From Fulvivirga imtechensis AK7 (GTDB taxonomy: Bacteria > Bacteroidota > Bacteroidia > Cytophagales > Cyclobacteriaceae), in NCBI RefSeq assembly GCF_000331535.1, contig NZ_AMZN01000006.1:62001-126000 (forward strand): a DNA stretch of 64,000 nt, in the 5' to 3' direction. The translations under genes were made by a program, and so were the position numbers. Shown here one piece after another: positions 26,063-34,800 of the stretch (position 1 is its first letter; the number at the start of each line of letters is the position of its first letter). The notes beneath the pieces were generated by a model. It saw only the letters and a program-made list of their open reading frames with translations, searched no databases and had not been told where the DNA came from.

Positions 26063-27394
26063 TTGAAAAAGAGACTGAAAAATTGGGGCAATTATCCTGA
26101 AAAGGCATGTCAGGTCCATTCGTTCGATACGATCGAGCGACTGGTGTCCTTGTGTAGTGCGGAAGATGCATTAATAGCAAGAGGCAAAGGCAGGTGTTAT
26201 GGAGATTCGTCTCTTGCGGAGCACGTGATATCAACAAATAAGTATAACAGGATTACTTTTTTTGACGTAGAGCAAGGTGTTATGGAATGCCAGGCTGGGG
26301 TGTCGTTAGACGACATTCTCCGGGTAGCGGTGCCCAAAGGGTGGTTTTTGCCAGTTACTCCGGGTACAAAATTTGTTTCTCTGGGGGGCGCTGTGGCCTC
26401 TGATATCCACGGGAAAAATCATCATAAAGAGGGGTCTTTCTCCAGCCACACATTGAGCATTAAAGTATTGTGCGGTGATGGTAAAATATACGAATGCTCC
26501 AGGGAGCAACATACTGACCTTTTCATGGCCACCTGCGGAGGTATGGGATTGACTGGTATTATTGTGTCGGTTAAATTTAAGCTGAAAAGGATATCTTCGG
26601 CCTATATCAGGCAAAAGCAGGTAAAGGCTGCCAATCTCGATGAGTTATTAAGGTTATTTGAGACAAATAAAGACTACACCTATTCTGTCGCCTGGGTGGA
26701 TTGTTTAGCTACCGGCAACAGCTTTGGGCGTGGTATTTTAATGCTTGGCGAGCATGCGGAAAGGAAAGAGTTGCCTATGTCCATGATGGAAGAGCCGTTA
26801 AAGGTTCACTCAGACTCTAAATTTAACATTCCATTCAACTTTCCCTCTTTTGTGCTCAATAAAATGAGTATAAAGCTTTTTAACATTCTATACTACCATA
26901 AGAACCTAAAGCCGGTACAGGACAGCATTGTTCACTATGATGGATTCTTTTACCCGCTGGATAATATCAGAAACTGGAACCGGATGTATGGCAAAAAGGG
27001 CTTTTTACAATATCAATTCGTACTACCCCTGGATCAGATTGCGAATCTGAAAGACATCATGAAGAAGATCTCGGAAAAGAAAATGGGATCATTTCTGTCT
27101 GTGTTAAAAGTGTTTGGCCCACAGGATGATCTTATCTCCTTCCCTCAGGAGGGCTACACACTAGCCCTTGATTTTCCTGTTCGTTCTAATATTCTCAACT
27201 TTTTGGATGAACTGGACGAGATTGTAGAGAAGAGTGGGGGACGATTATATTTGACCAAAGATGCCCGCATGAACAAAATTTTTTTTCAGAACTCTTATCC
27301 CAGATTGTCAGAATTTAAACAGATCATTAACAAATATAATCCCCATTTTAATTTTAGGTCAGCACAATCTGAAAGATTATCAATTATAGAATGA
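26063..27394 (+). CDS. dprE1: DprE1-like FAD-dependent polyprenylphosphoryl-ribose 2'-oxidase
   Basis: A 443-residue VAO-type flavoprotein closely resembling mycobacterial DprE1, which oxidises the 2'-OH of polyprenyl-phosphoryl ribose. The FAD-binding segment reads ARGKGRCYGDSSLAE, and VASDIHGKNHHKEGSF (112-127) matches the active-site loop. Lys399 in TKDAR equals catalytic Lys418. Ala368 replaces Cys387, the benzothiazinone target; the spacing of 31 residues to the Lys is identical. The TTG at 26063, 11 bases after AAAGG and just past the upstream stop, is preferred to a GTG at 26012 inside the UbiA gene. It is followed by dprE2 with a 4-bp overlap. Confidence 0.88.
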   Translation: MKKRLKNWGNYPEKACQVHSFDTIERLVSLCSAEDALIARGKGRCYGDSSLAEHVISTNKYNRITFFDVEQGVMECQAGVSLDDILRVAVPKGWFLPVTPGTKFVSLGGAVASDIHGKNHHKEGSFSSHTLSIKVLCGDGKIYECSREQHTDLFMATCGGMGLTGIIVSVKFKLKRISSAYIRQKQVKAANLDELLRLFETNKDYTYSVAWVDCLATGNSFGRGILMLGEHAERKELPMSMMEEPLKVHSDSKFNIPFNFPSFVLNKMSIKLFNILYYHKNLKPVQDSIVHYDGFFYPLDNIRNWNRMYGKKGFLQYQFVLPLDQIANLKDIMKKISEKKMGSFLSVLKVFGPQDDLISFPQEGYTLALDFPVRSNILNFLDELDEIVEKSGGRLYLTKDARMNKIFFQNSYPRLSEFKQIINKYNPHFNFRSAQSERLSIIE

Positions 27395-28122
27395 AAACAG
27401 TACTTTTATTAGGAGCGACTTCCGATATTGGACAGGCATTAGCAGAAAAATATGCCAAAGAAGGCTACGGACTATTACTGGCAGGCCGTAACTTGACCCA
27501 TCTGGAAGATATTTCCGCAGATCTTAACATAAGATATAATGTAGCGGTACGTTGTTATTTTTTTGAAGCATTAGATTACGGCTCTCATAGTAGTTTTTAT
27601 GAAGAACTACCGGGTACACCTGATGTTACTATCTGCATTTTCGGCTATCTGGGAGAACAGGAGCGTGCTGAGACCGAATGGCAGGAATGTGAGAGGATTA
27701 TGGATGTAAACTATAAAGCTGCTGTTTCAATACTCAATATAGTCGCCAATAGCTACCAAAAAGCAGGCTCAGGCACCATAATAGGGATCAGTTCGGTAGC
27801 AGGCGATAGAGGCCGCCAAAGCAACTATTTCTACGGGAGCGCCAAGGCTGGTTTTACAGCTTATCTTTCAGGCCTTCGAAACAGGTTATTCAAGAGTCAG
27901 GTACATGTACTTACTGTAAAACCGGGTTTTGTCAACACTAAAATGACAGAAGGAATGCCACTACCCGCACCACTAACTGCAGAACCTCAGAAAGTTGCTT
28001 CTGCTATCTATAGCGCTGCCCGAAAGAAAAAAAACGTACTGTATGTATTAGGCGTGTGGAGACTCATAATGACGGTTATAGTACTGATTCCCGAGTTTGT
28101 ATTTAAAAGGCTGAAGCTTTGA
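27391..28122 (+). CDS. dprE2: DprE2-like SDR, polyprenylphospho-2-ketopentofuranose reductase
   Basis: A 243-residue classical SDR. The cofactor motif is GATSDIG (8-14), the catalytic Ser lies in ISSVAG and Tyr/Lys in YGSAKAG. The C-terminal hydrophobic stretch (LYVLGVWRLIMTVIVLIPEFVFKRL) is the membrane-contact tail typical of DprE2. It would reduce the 2-keto intermediate from DprE1 to polyprenyl-phospho-D-arabinofuranose. The ATGA overlap with dprE1 and the TTGA overlap with the HAD gene show translational coupling. A generic SDR role is possible, but the pairing with dprE1 makes this call strong. Confidence 0.87.
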   Translation: MKTVLLLGATSDIGQALAEKYAKEGYGLLLAGRNLTHLEDISADLNIRYNVAVRCYFFEALDYGSHSSFYEELPGTPDVTICIFGYLGEQERAETEWQECERIMDVNYKAAVSILNIVANSYQKAGSGTIIGISSVAGDRGRQSNYFYGSAKAGFTAYLSGLRNRLFKSQVHVLTVKPGFVNTKMTEGMPLPAPLTAEPQKVASAIYSAARKKKNVLYVLGVWRLIMTVIVLIPEFVFKRLKL

Positions 28123-28706
28123 AAAAACTGGCGTTATTTGACTTTGACGGTACCCTTACCACCAGAGATACTTTATTGGAATTTATTAAGTTTTATAGGG
28201 GTACATTTCGTTTTTACCTGGGGTTTCTGATCTTATCCCCACTCCTGATACTCTATAAGCTTAAAATTATACCTAATTGGAAGGCCAAGGAATATACCCT
28301 GCAGTATTTTTTTAAAGGAGAATCCCTGGAAACCTTCAATCAAAAGGCGCATAGTTTTGCCTTAAATCGCATACCTGCTATGCTTAGGAAAAAGGCTATG
28401 GATAAACTTCAATGGCACCTGAAGAACGGCCATGAGGTTGCTGTTGTGAGTGCATCGGCTGTCAACTGGATTAAACCCTGGGTCGAAAAGTTGAATATTG
28501 GTTTGATAGCCACAGAACTTGAAGTGAAAAATGGACTGCTTACCGGGCGAATTTCAGGGAAGAATTGCTATGGCAATGAAAAAGTGACAAGAGTATGCGC
28601 TAAACTTGTAATAGATGATTTCACAGAAATTTACGCCTACGGAGACAGTTCAGGAGATAAGGAATTGCTTGATTTGGCCACCCATCCGTTTTACAGGAGT
28701 TTCTAA
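28119..28706 (+). CDS. HAD-IB phosphatase, candidate polyprenyl-phosphoribose 5-phosphate phosphatase
   Basis: A 195-residue HAD-superfamily IB hydrolase. Motif I is DFDGTL (8-13), motif II is VVSAS, and motif III/IV is GDSSGDKELL. A hydrophobic segment at about 30-52 acts as the cap or a membrane contact. In mycobacteria the step between UbiA-type synthase and DprE1 is dephosphorylation, usually assigned to a PAP2-type enzyme (Rv3807c); a HAD protein in this operon position fills that gap. The TTG start overlaps the dprE2 stop as TTGA. A palindromic element begins 4 bp after the stop. Confidence 0.8.
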   Translation: MKKLALFDFDGTLTTRDTLLEFIKFYRGTFRFYLGFLILSPLLILYKLKIIPNWKAKEYTLQYFFKGESLETFNQKAHSFALNRIPAMLRKKAMDKLQWHLKNGHEVAVVSASAVNWIKPWVEKLNIGLIATELEVKNGLLTGRISGKNCYGNEKVTRVCAKLVIDDFTEIYAYGDSSGDKELLDLATHPFYRSF

Positions 28707-28710
28707 GTAC

Positions 28711-28879
28711 TAGTGTTTGTAAAAAACTCTAAGTGGCTTTAAAAAAAACGTTCCTGCCAAAGAGCAGGGACGAAGTCCCAAAAAGCGGTAGTCCCGTACA
28801 GTTGTTGCAGTTGTCGGGAAGAGCATTTCTGGAACGAGCGTAACGTGGACACTGGCCTGGCATTTTCTTAGAGACACTA
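28711..28879. repeat. Palindromic element, copy A
   Basis: The ends TAGTGTTTGTAAAAAA and, in complement, TAGTGTCTCTAAGAAAA face each other. The interior holds CTCTAAGTGGCTTTAA, a GAAGTCCCAAAAAGCGG block and a GAACGAGCGTAACG block shared with other copies. It fills the gap between the convergent HAD and acyltransferase genes, and the right end provides the acyltransferase TAG stop (28877-28879). Confidence 0.75.
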
Positions 28880-29929
28880 ACTACCTATAAAGTAACGGCT
28901 TTTACGTCCGGTGACTTTTTTTATCACATATACGATCCCCATCGTTATGGCTGTAACCAATGCAGTATAAATAAAGAAAGTGATCATATTCAGCCTGAAG
29001 TCAGGCACCAGATTTTTAACACTTAGCTCGATAGCTGTTATTACATATAAATGGATAAAATAGATGCCAAAGCTATAGTCGCCCAACAATTTCAATACAG
29101 CCACTTCTTTATTCAGCACATGAAATTCACGCAGAAGAATGACACAAAGAATTGATACTTTGAGTTTGGCAAAATTAAACATAAAATATGCATCTGTGGC
29201 AGCATCCTGGAATGAGCTTAGTTTTGGTGCATAAACAAAGTTTGATGCCTCCATAAAAGCTATGACAATATAAATGGCCACCAGTACAAGGCTTACAGAA
29301 GAGCGAAGATTGATTATTCTGTGCCTATAGCGGGCACCCCACATCCCAAACATGTACACTGGAAAATAGTGGATAAAGGAATCAAAAGTATTGGAAAAGT
29401 ACCCGAATCTAAAGGTAAACAACCCTGCAACAAATATTACCGGGAACACGGTTTTGTAGAATACAGGCTTATCCAGCCAGTTGAGAAGAGGTGAAATAAG
29501 ATAGAAGACCACTATCATTGGAATGAACCAAAACGGCCCCAGATGTTTGCCAGTGGCGAGCATATATACAGCCTGAACCATCTTAGATTGTTCAACTATA
29601 TTGTCAGGCATCCATGCAGGCACAGTATCCAGGTAAAGCTTGTATAATATTGCAGGAAGCGATGCGAGGATATAGGGGAGGATTACATACTTCGCCTTTC
29701 TTTTGAGGTAGGGCACATAATGGAATTTATGCTTGAGGTATTGAAACAGAAATCCGGCAATAAAGACAAATAGCACTGTCCCATTATCCAAAAAAGTAAT
29801 TAACAGGTCCTTCCCGATCGAATGCTCAGGCCACCTGAAAGATATCCTGCAATGGATGCCTACTATGATTAAAATGGCAAACCCTCTGAATAAATGTATG
29901 TAATTGAGGTAGCCTTCTTTTTTGATCAT
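28877..29929 (-). CDS. Acyltransferase family 3 (OafA/YrhL-like) membrane protein
   Basis: A 350-residue integral membrane O-acyltransferase with about ten helices. The family signature LFRGFAILIIVGIHCR holds the conserved His, and FIAGFLFQY and GPFWFIPMIVVFYLISP follow in order. It transfers acetyl or other acyl groups to glycan or lipid hydroxyls at the inner membrane. It is the last of a four-gene operon (esterase/adhesin, GMC oxidoreductase, Tat subunit, acyltransferase) with an ATGA overlap to the Tat subunit. Its stop codon lies in the end of palindromic element A. Confidence 0.87.
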   Translation of the reverse strand: MIKKEGYLNYIHLFRGFAILIIVGIHCRISFRWPEHSIGKDLLITFLDNGTVLFVFIAGFLFQYLKHKFHYVPYLKRKAKYVILPYILASLPAILYKLYLDTVPAWMPDNIVEQSKMVQAVYMLATGKHLGPFWFIPMIVVFYLISPLLNWLDKPVFYKTVFPVIFVAGLFTFRFGYFSNTFDSFIHYFPVYMFGMWGARYRHRIINLRSSVSLVLVAIYIVIAFMEASNFVYAPKLSSFQDAATDAYFMFNFAKLKVSILCVILLREFHVLNKEVAVLKLLGDYSFGIYFIHLYVITAIELSVKNLVPDFRLNMITFFIYTALVTAITMGIVYVIKKVTGRKSRYFIGS

Positions 29930-30378
29930 GTCTCCGGGTAATATAAATTAGAAAAAGGATTGGAGCATGGTCTCGCGTAAGGGTTATACAAGCCGATATA
30001 ATTTATTGTTTTATTACTATCCATCCTGTTCATAAAGAAGTCTGTGGATAGAAGAAAATCTCCTACTATATCGCTCCTATACTGCACATATTTATATTTA
30101 TATGGAAAGGAGGGAAGTAGGCTGTCAACTATAAACCCGAATCTTACAAACTGTTTCTTTTTCCAGTCGAAAAATTTACCTGCCCAATGGCGCTTATCAT
30201 CTGCTTCTTTAACAAATTTCTCAAAGCTGTCAGGATTTATCTTTAGATGCGCCAGATCTTTTTTGAGCATCTGAACAACTATCTTGTTGAAATCGAAAAT
30301 AACCAAAGTACCGGCAAGAACGGCAGCCACCGCCAATAGGATCAGTTTTATGAACTTACGTCTGGAGATCTTCTTCAT
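29926..30378 (-). CDS. Small Tat-signal subunit, gluconate 2-dehydrogenase subunit 3-like
   Basis: A 150-residue protein with a twin-arginine signal, SRRKFIK at 5-11, followed by a hydrophobic stretch to about 28. The rest resembles the small subunit that accompanies periplasmic GMC-type dehydrogenases (gluconate 2-dehydrogenase subunit 3 type), judged mainly by size, Tat signal and position rather than by strong motifs. It overlaps the GMC gene and the acyltransferase gene by 4 bp each. It may carry the GMC enzyme across the membrane as a folded complex, since the GMC protein has no signal of its own. Confidence 0.7.
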   Translation of the reverse strand: MKKISRRKFIKLILLAVAAVLAGTLVIFDFNKIVVQMLKKDLAHLKINPDSFEKFVKEADDKRHWAGKFFDWKKKQFVRFGFIVDSLLPSFPYKYKYVQYRSDIVGDFLLSTDFFMNRMDSNKTINYIGLYNPYARPCSNPFSNLYYPET

Positions 30379-31802
30379 GATAAATACTTTTCAGCCGCCC
30401 GAAGAGAAAGTGCCGATAATGTCAGTGTCGGATTTGCAGGAGTGATAGAAGGATAAGCACTACTGCCCACTACAACAACGTTTCTGTATTCATGGTGTAT
30501 CATATTCTCATCTATTACACTATTTTCCCGGCTCTGGCCCATTTTTGTAGTAGAGCAAATATGAAATTCCGTTTTTTGACTATAATTATCTATTTCCAAC
30601 TTTTCGATAGGTAGGAAACCGAAGTAGTTGTTTACATCTTGTTTTAATCGTGCTATGCCTTTATTAACATATTCTGACGGTCCGTTAAAGATAATATCAG
30701 GTGATAGCTCGTTATCAGACAGCGCAACTTTATTGTCTTTTTGTGGTAGATCTTCATAGATAAACTTGAAAATCGAAAGCTTGCGCCACTTCCCTGCCTC
30801 ATTTCTTATAAATGGAGTGTTGAAGCTTTCGATCAGGCAGGCCGCATGATCTTTCCTGTGATCTCCATCATACATCATATATCCATTGGCAGAAATAATC
30901 GAACTGCCTCCAAGATTGTCGAGATCTTTGTAATACATTCTTACAAACACACCCACCTGCTCACAAATGCCCGTACCTGTATGGGGGTTTGAGTCACCGG
31001 AGTTCAGTAGAATATGGGCATTAAAGATAGCATTTGCGCCTAACACAATAGTTTCCCCTTTTGCTGTGCGTGTAGTACCTTCTTCAACATAGGTGACAGA
31101 TTTTACTATTCCCTGCACGCTGTCCATGCCAATAACCTGGGCATTGTACTTTATAGTTACCCTTGGGTCTGAATAGAGATAACCTAACCCATTCTCAATA
31201 GTGAATTTGGCGTTTACGGGGCAAAGATCACATACGGAACTAGAACAACAGGCGCCCCTTTCTCCAACTGCCCTGCTGGCCCTGGCTGTTGGTTGACTGA
31301 TATATAAGTCACCATACTTTTCCTGTAGCAATCTGTCCACGGTGCTCAACTGATGAGCAGGAAGAGGGTATGAGGATCTTCTTGGGAATGGTGTATGATC
31401 AGGACCTGAAATAGACATTATCTTTTCCACCTGATCGTAATATGGATCAAGATCATCATATGATATTGGCCAATCCTGGCCAACACCATATAATGTCTTT
31501 AGCTTAAAATCATTGGGTAAAAAGCGGGGAGTACATCCTGTCCAGCAATTTGAACTTCCCCCGAAGTTCGGATCAAAAACCCATATCTTACCAAAGTCTG
31601 TAGTATAGGTCTTTCCTGCTTTAGTGATTTGCAACTGCTTTTTACCTTTTTTAAGAGCCAACCTGTCGACATAAGGGTGAAATTTCCCCCTTTCCAACAC
31701 CAACACTTTCTTACCTGAGCTACTGTGCTCTAAGTAATGCTTTAAAAAAAAAGAAGATGCAAAACCTGTTCCTACTACTATCAGATCATAACCATCTGAC
31801 AT
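30375..31802 (-). CDS. GMC-family FAD-dependent oxidoreductase
   Basis: A 475-residue flavoenzyme. The Rossmann motif is VVGTGFASS (about 9-17). A GGSSNCWTG segment follows, and the C-terminal block reads FHICSTTKMG with His, then NVVVVGSSAYPSITPANPTLTLSALSLRAAE with the conserved Asn. It oxidises an alcohol or sugar. Four Cys in ACCSSSVCDLC (about 198-208) suggest a metal or disulfide feature. There is no signal peptide; export with the adjacent Tat subunit is likely by analogy with gluconate dehydrogenases. It starts 1 bp after the secreted esterase gene, so the two are coexpressed. Confidence 0.87.
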   Translation of the reverse strand: MSDGYDLIVVGTGFASSFFLKHYLEHSSSGKKVLVLERGKFHPYVDRLALKKGKKQLQITKAGKTYTTDFGKIWVFDPNFGGSSNCWTGCTPRFLPNDFKLKTLYGVGQDWPISYDDLDPYYDQVEKIMSISGPDHTPFPRRSSYPLPAHQLSTVDRLLQEKYGDLYISQPTARASRAVGERGACCSSSVCDLCPVNAKFTIENGLGYLYSDPRVTIKYNAQVIGMDSVQGIVKSVTYVEEGTTRTAKGETIVLGANAIFNAHILLNSGDSNPHTGTGICEQVGVFVRMYYKDLDNLGGSSIISANGYMMYDGDHRKDHAACLIESFNTPFIRNEAGKWRKLSIFKFIYEDLPQKDNKVALSDNELSPDIIFNGPSEYVNKGIARLKQDVNNYFGFLPIEKLEIDNYSQKTEFHICSTTKMGQSRENSVIDENMIHHEYRNVVVVGSSAYPSITPANPTLTLSALSLRAAEKYLS

Positions 31803-31803
31803 C

Positions 31804-34800
31804 TTATCGAATAATTACACGTTTTTGAGATTTGTTTATACCATCACTGATTTCCACCATATAAATACCAGGGTGCAGGTTATTCCTGGCATCAATATTT
31901 AATCCTTCCAGCAAAGTATTAGGATCTGTTTCGATGGCCAAAGAGCTTTTACCCATAGTATCGTAGAATCTAATATTGATCCTGTCCTTTTCAGTCGGAA
32001 CATAACCTTTTATATTGATATTGTTAGGACTTGCCGGGTTAGGATACACCGTTAGCTCTTCGAATACATTAGTTAATGTTACACGAATGGTTTTGGATAG
32101 TGTAGATTGTCCATCCAGGTCCACCTGTTTAATTCGATAGTATGCTATGTTCAAAGGATTTGAGTCTCTAAATTCATAATCCACCCTGCCATCAGTATTT
32201 CCAGATCCTTCCACTTCACCAATTGAAGTAAACTGCTCAATATTCTCGGCTCTTTCAATAGAGAAGTAGTCATTGTTTACCTCGTTGGTGGTAGTCCACT
32301 TAAGTACTACATCATTACCCTCCAATACATAGTTGAAACTAACAAAATCAACAGGTAGGGGATTATCCGAAAGGGTGGTAGCAGTTATGGGGTCACTATC
32401 ACCCGATTGATTTCCTGAAGCATCCAGGGCCGAAACTGTGAAAGTGTACTCTGTTTCTGGCGCAAGGTCTTCAATAGTTATTCCATTGCTGTTACTTGTC
32501 GCAGTTTGTGACTGTGTTTTAGCTGCAGTACTATTTCTTGTTGCTGTACCCGTTCTGTCTGCACTTCCTCCACCTGTAGTGGAGTAGGACACGACATATT
32601 CGGTAACACCCACATTATCAACAGAATTATCCCACGACAACGCTATTTTGCTTTCCGATTTTGAACGCACCACTACGTTCTGAGGTATAGAAGGTGGTGC
32701 AACATCCGGAGCAGACGTAGCGCTTACAGTTGAGGAAAAACCGGATGAGCCATTTGCATTAACCGCTTTCAATTTATACCAGTAGGTTGTGCTCGGATGC
32801 AACTCGGTATCCTGATAAGATATAATGCCGGTAGCAGTGGTATGTATCAGGCTAAAATTTGTGCCGTTGGCAGATCGATAAATTTCAAATTTCGGATTAC
32901 CAGAGCCTGAGTGGCTCCATGACAGATCAATTCTGAAGGCGGTATTGTCAGCAGTTGCAGATACATTGGTAGGTGCCGGTGGCAACGTAACCGAAGGTTT
33001 GTTTCCACTTTTCAACACATTGTCAGGGATCTGTCGTTTACCAATTCCCGGTCCTTTATAGCTTACCTGTAACCCGTGTCCGCCGGACCTTTCAAAATAC
33101 TTGACGGTTATAGGGTAAACACCGGCAGATAACGTGATTTTTCCACTTCTTTCTTGCATGCCATGCACACCGTCATTATTTACTACCATTTGGTTGCCAA
33201 TCCAGAGTTGACTACCGTCATCAGAAGACGTGTAAAAGGTATACTCACCTGAGTTGGTGATATAAATGTATCCAAAGAAATCAAAGGCGAAATAATCATC
33301 ATCAACGTAAATACCATCTTTAATCGATATTTTAAAATTTTCCACGCTACCTGATGCAAATATTGCCCAATCGGAGAAATCTTTAACAACATCCCAGGTT
33401 CCACCTCCATATAAATTAAAGTATAAGCCTTCAAATACAGTTGTAACAGAGATACTATTACTTGGATTGGAAACATTACCCGCAGCATCTTTAGCCACTA
33501 CATAAAAGCTATAGACAGCCTCCTTTTGTAAACCAGTGATGATAGTCTCGGTAGATGTTGTTGTTTTCGCTAACGTTCCATCAGAAAAATATACTTCATA
33601 TTCCGTTACACCCACATTGTCCTGAGAAGGTTCCCAGGAAAGTACAATTTCATCCGTGTGTACTGTGAAGTGCTCATCCGCTAAATTGGAACCGGTGACA
33701 TTAAGCCGGTGTTCTGTATAGTTAAAATGTTTAAATACAAAATTTCCGGGTGATGTAGGTTTCTTGTCATCCTCCAGAGTCTGCGCAGAAGCTACATTTG
33801 AAGGAGCTGATGGTCCATTCATGTTATATGCCCTGACCTTATAATAATATAGTTTATTACTGCTCAGTAGCGTGTCGGAATACATCAGAATGTTAGGGCC
33901 TGTAGTGGTAACCCAACTATAATTAGTGCCATCCGCACTGCGATATACTTCGAAGCCAAGCTCATCTGTGGATTTGTCCTCCCAGTAAATGTTTATTGAA
34001 CTCGCAGAGCTTGGGGAAGCGTGGACATTCTCTGGTTTAGCTGGTAAGGCTCCTGTATAAGGCTGGTTGGAGACATAGATCTTATTAGATTCGTTCCCCT
34101 TACATAAGCCTTCATCCTTTACAATTAGGGAATATGCCCCAGGGTCCGATACGGTTATTGCATTAAGTGTTGAATCATGTAAATAAAGATTTCCATCCTT
34201 ATACCATTCATAATATAAGCCCTGCTGATCAGTGGTTAGAGTAACAGTCGTAGCGCCATCAAGACCCGGCAATGCAGAGCTTCCCGTGGCCTTTACAACT
34301 GCTGTAGGACGTGTCTTACTTGTAATAGTATATGGTTCTGACCACTCTGTCCACTCAGCGCCTCTTGCAAATCTCACCTGATAGCTGGCCAATTCATCTG
34401 CAATGATCTCGTTATCCCTTTCAGGAGAAGGAGGAAAAGCTACTGTGTCGCCATCAGCGATCTTCCTCCATTCATAAGCGTCAAAGCCCTTTGATATTCC
34501 TAGTCGTACATTTACCTCATCTCCCTCACAAACGGCCTTTACACCATAATATCCATGTATGGTTAACTTACTATGTTGTAAAAACCATGAGAAGAAATCA
34601 GGTTCTGCGTAAGCTGTATTCCATGTAGCATGCCCCAGATGGGCGTATTCTGTATAACGTGGTGTACCTCCAACGTTTCTTAGTTTCTTCATTTTGTTTT
34701 GAGTGGAAGAAGGCTTAGGCCTGGTGTCTTTGCCTCCCTGGATCTGCCAGATGGGAATGTGGATCATTGTAGTGTCCATACCAACAACATCAGTACTAAA

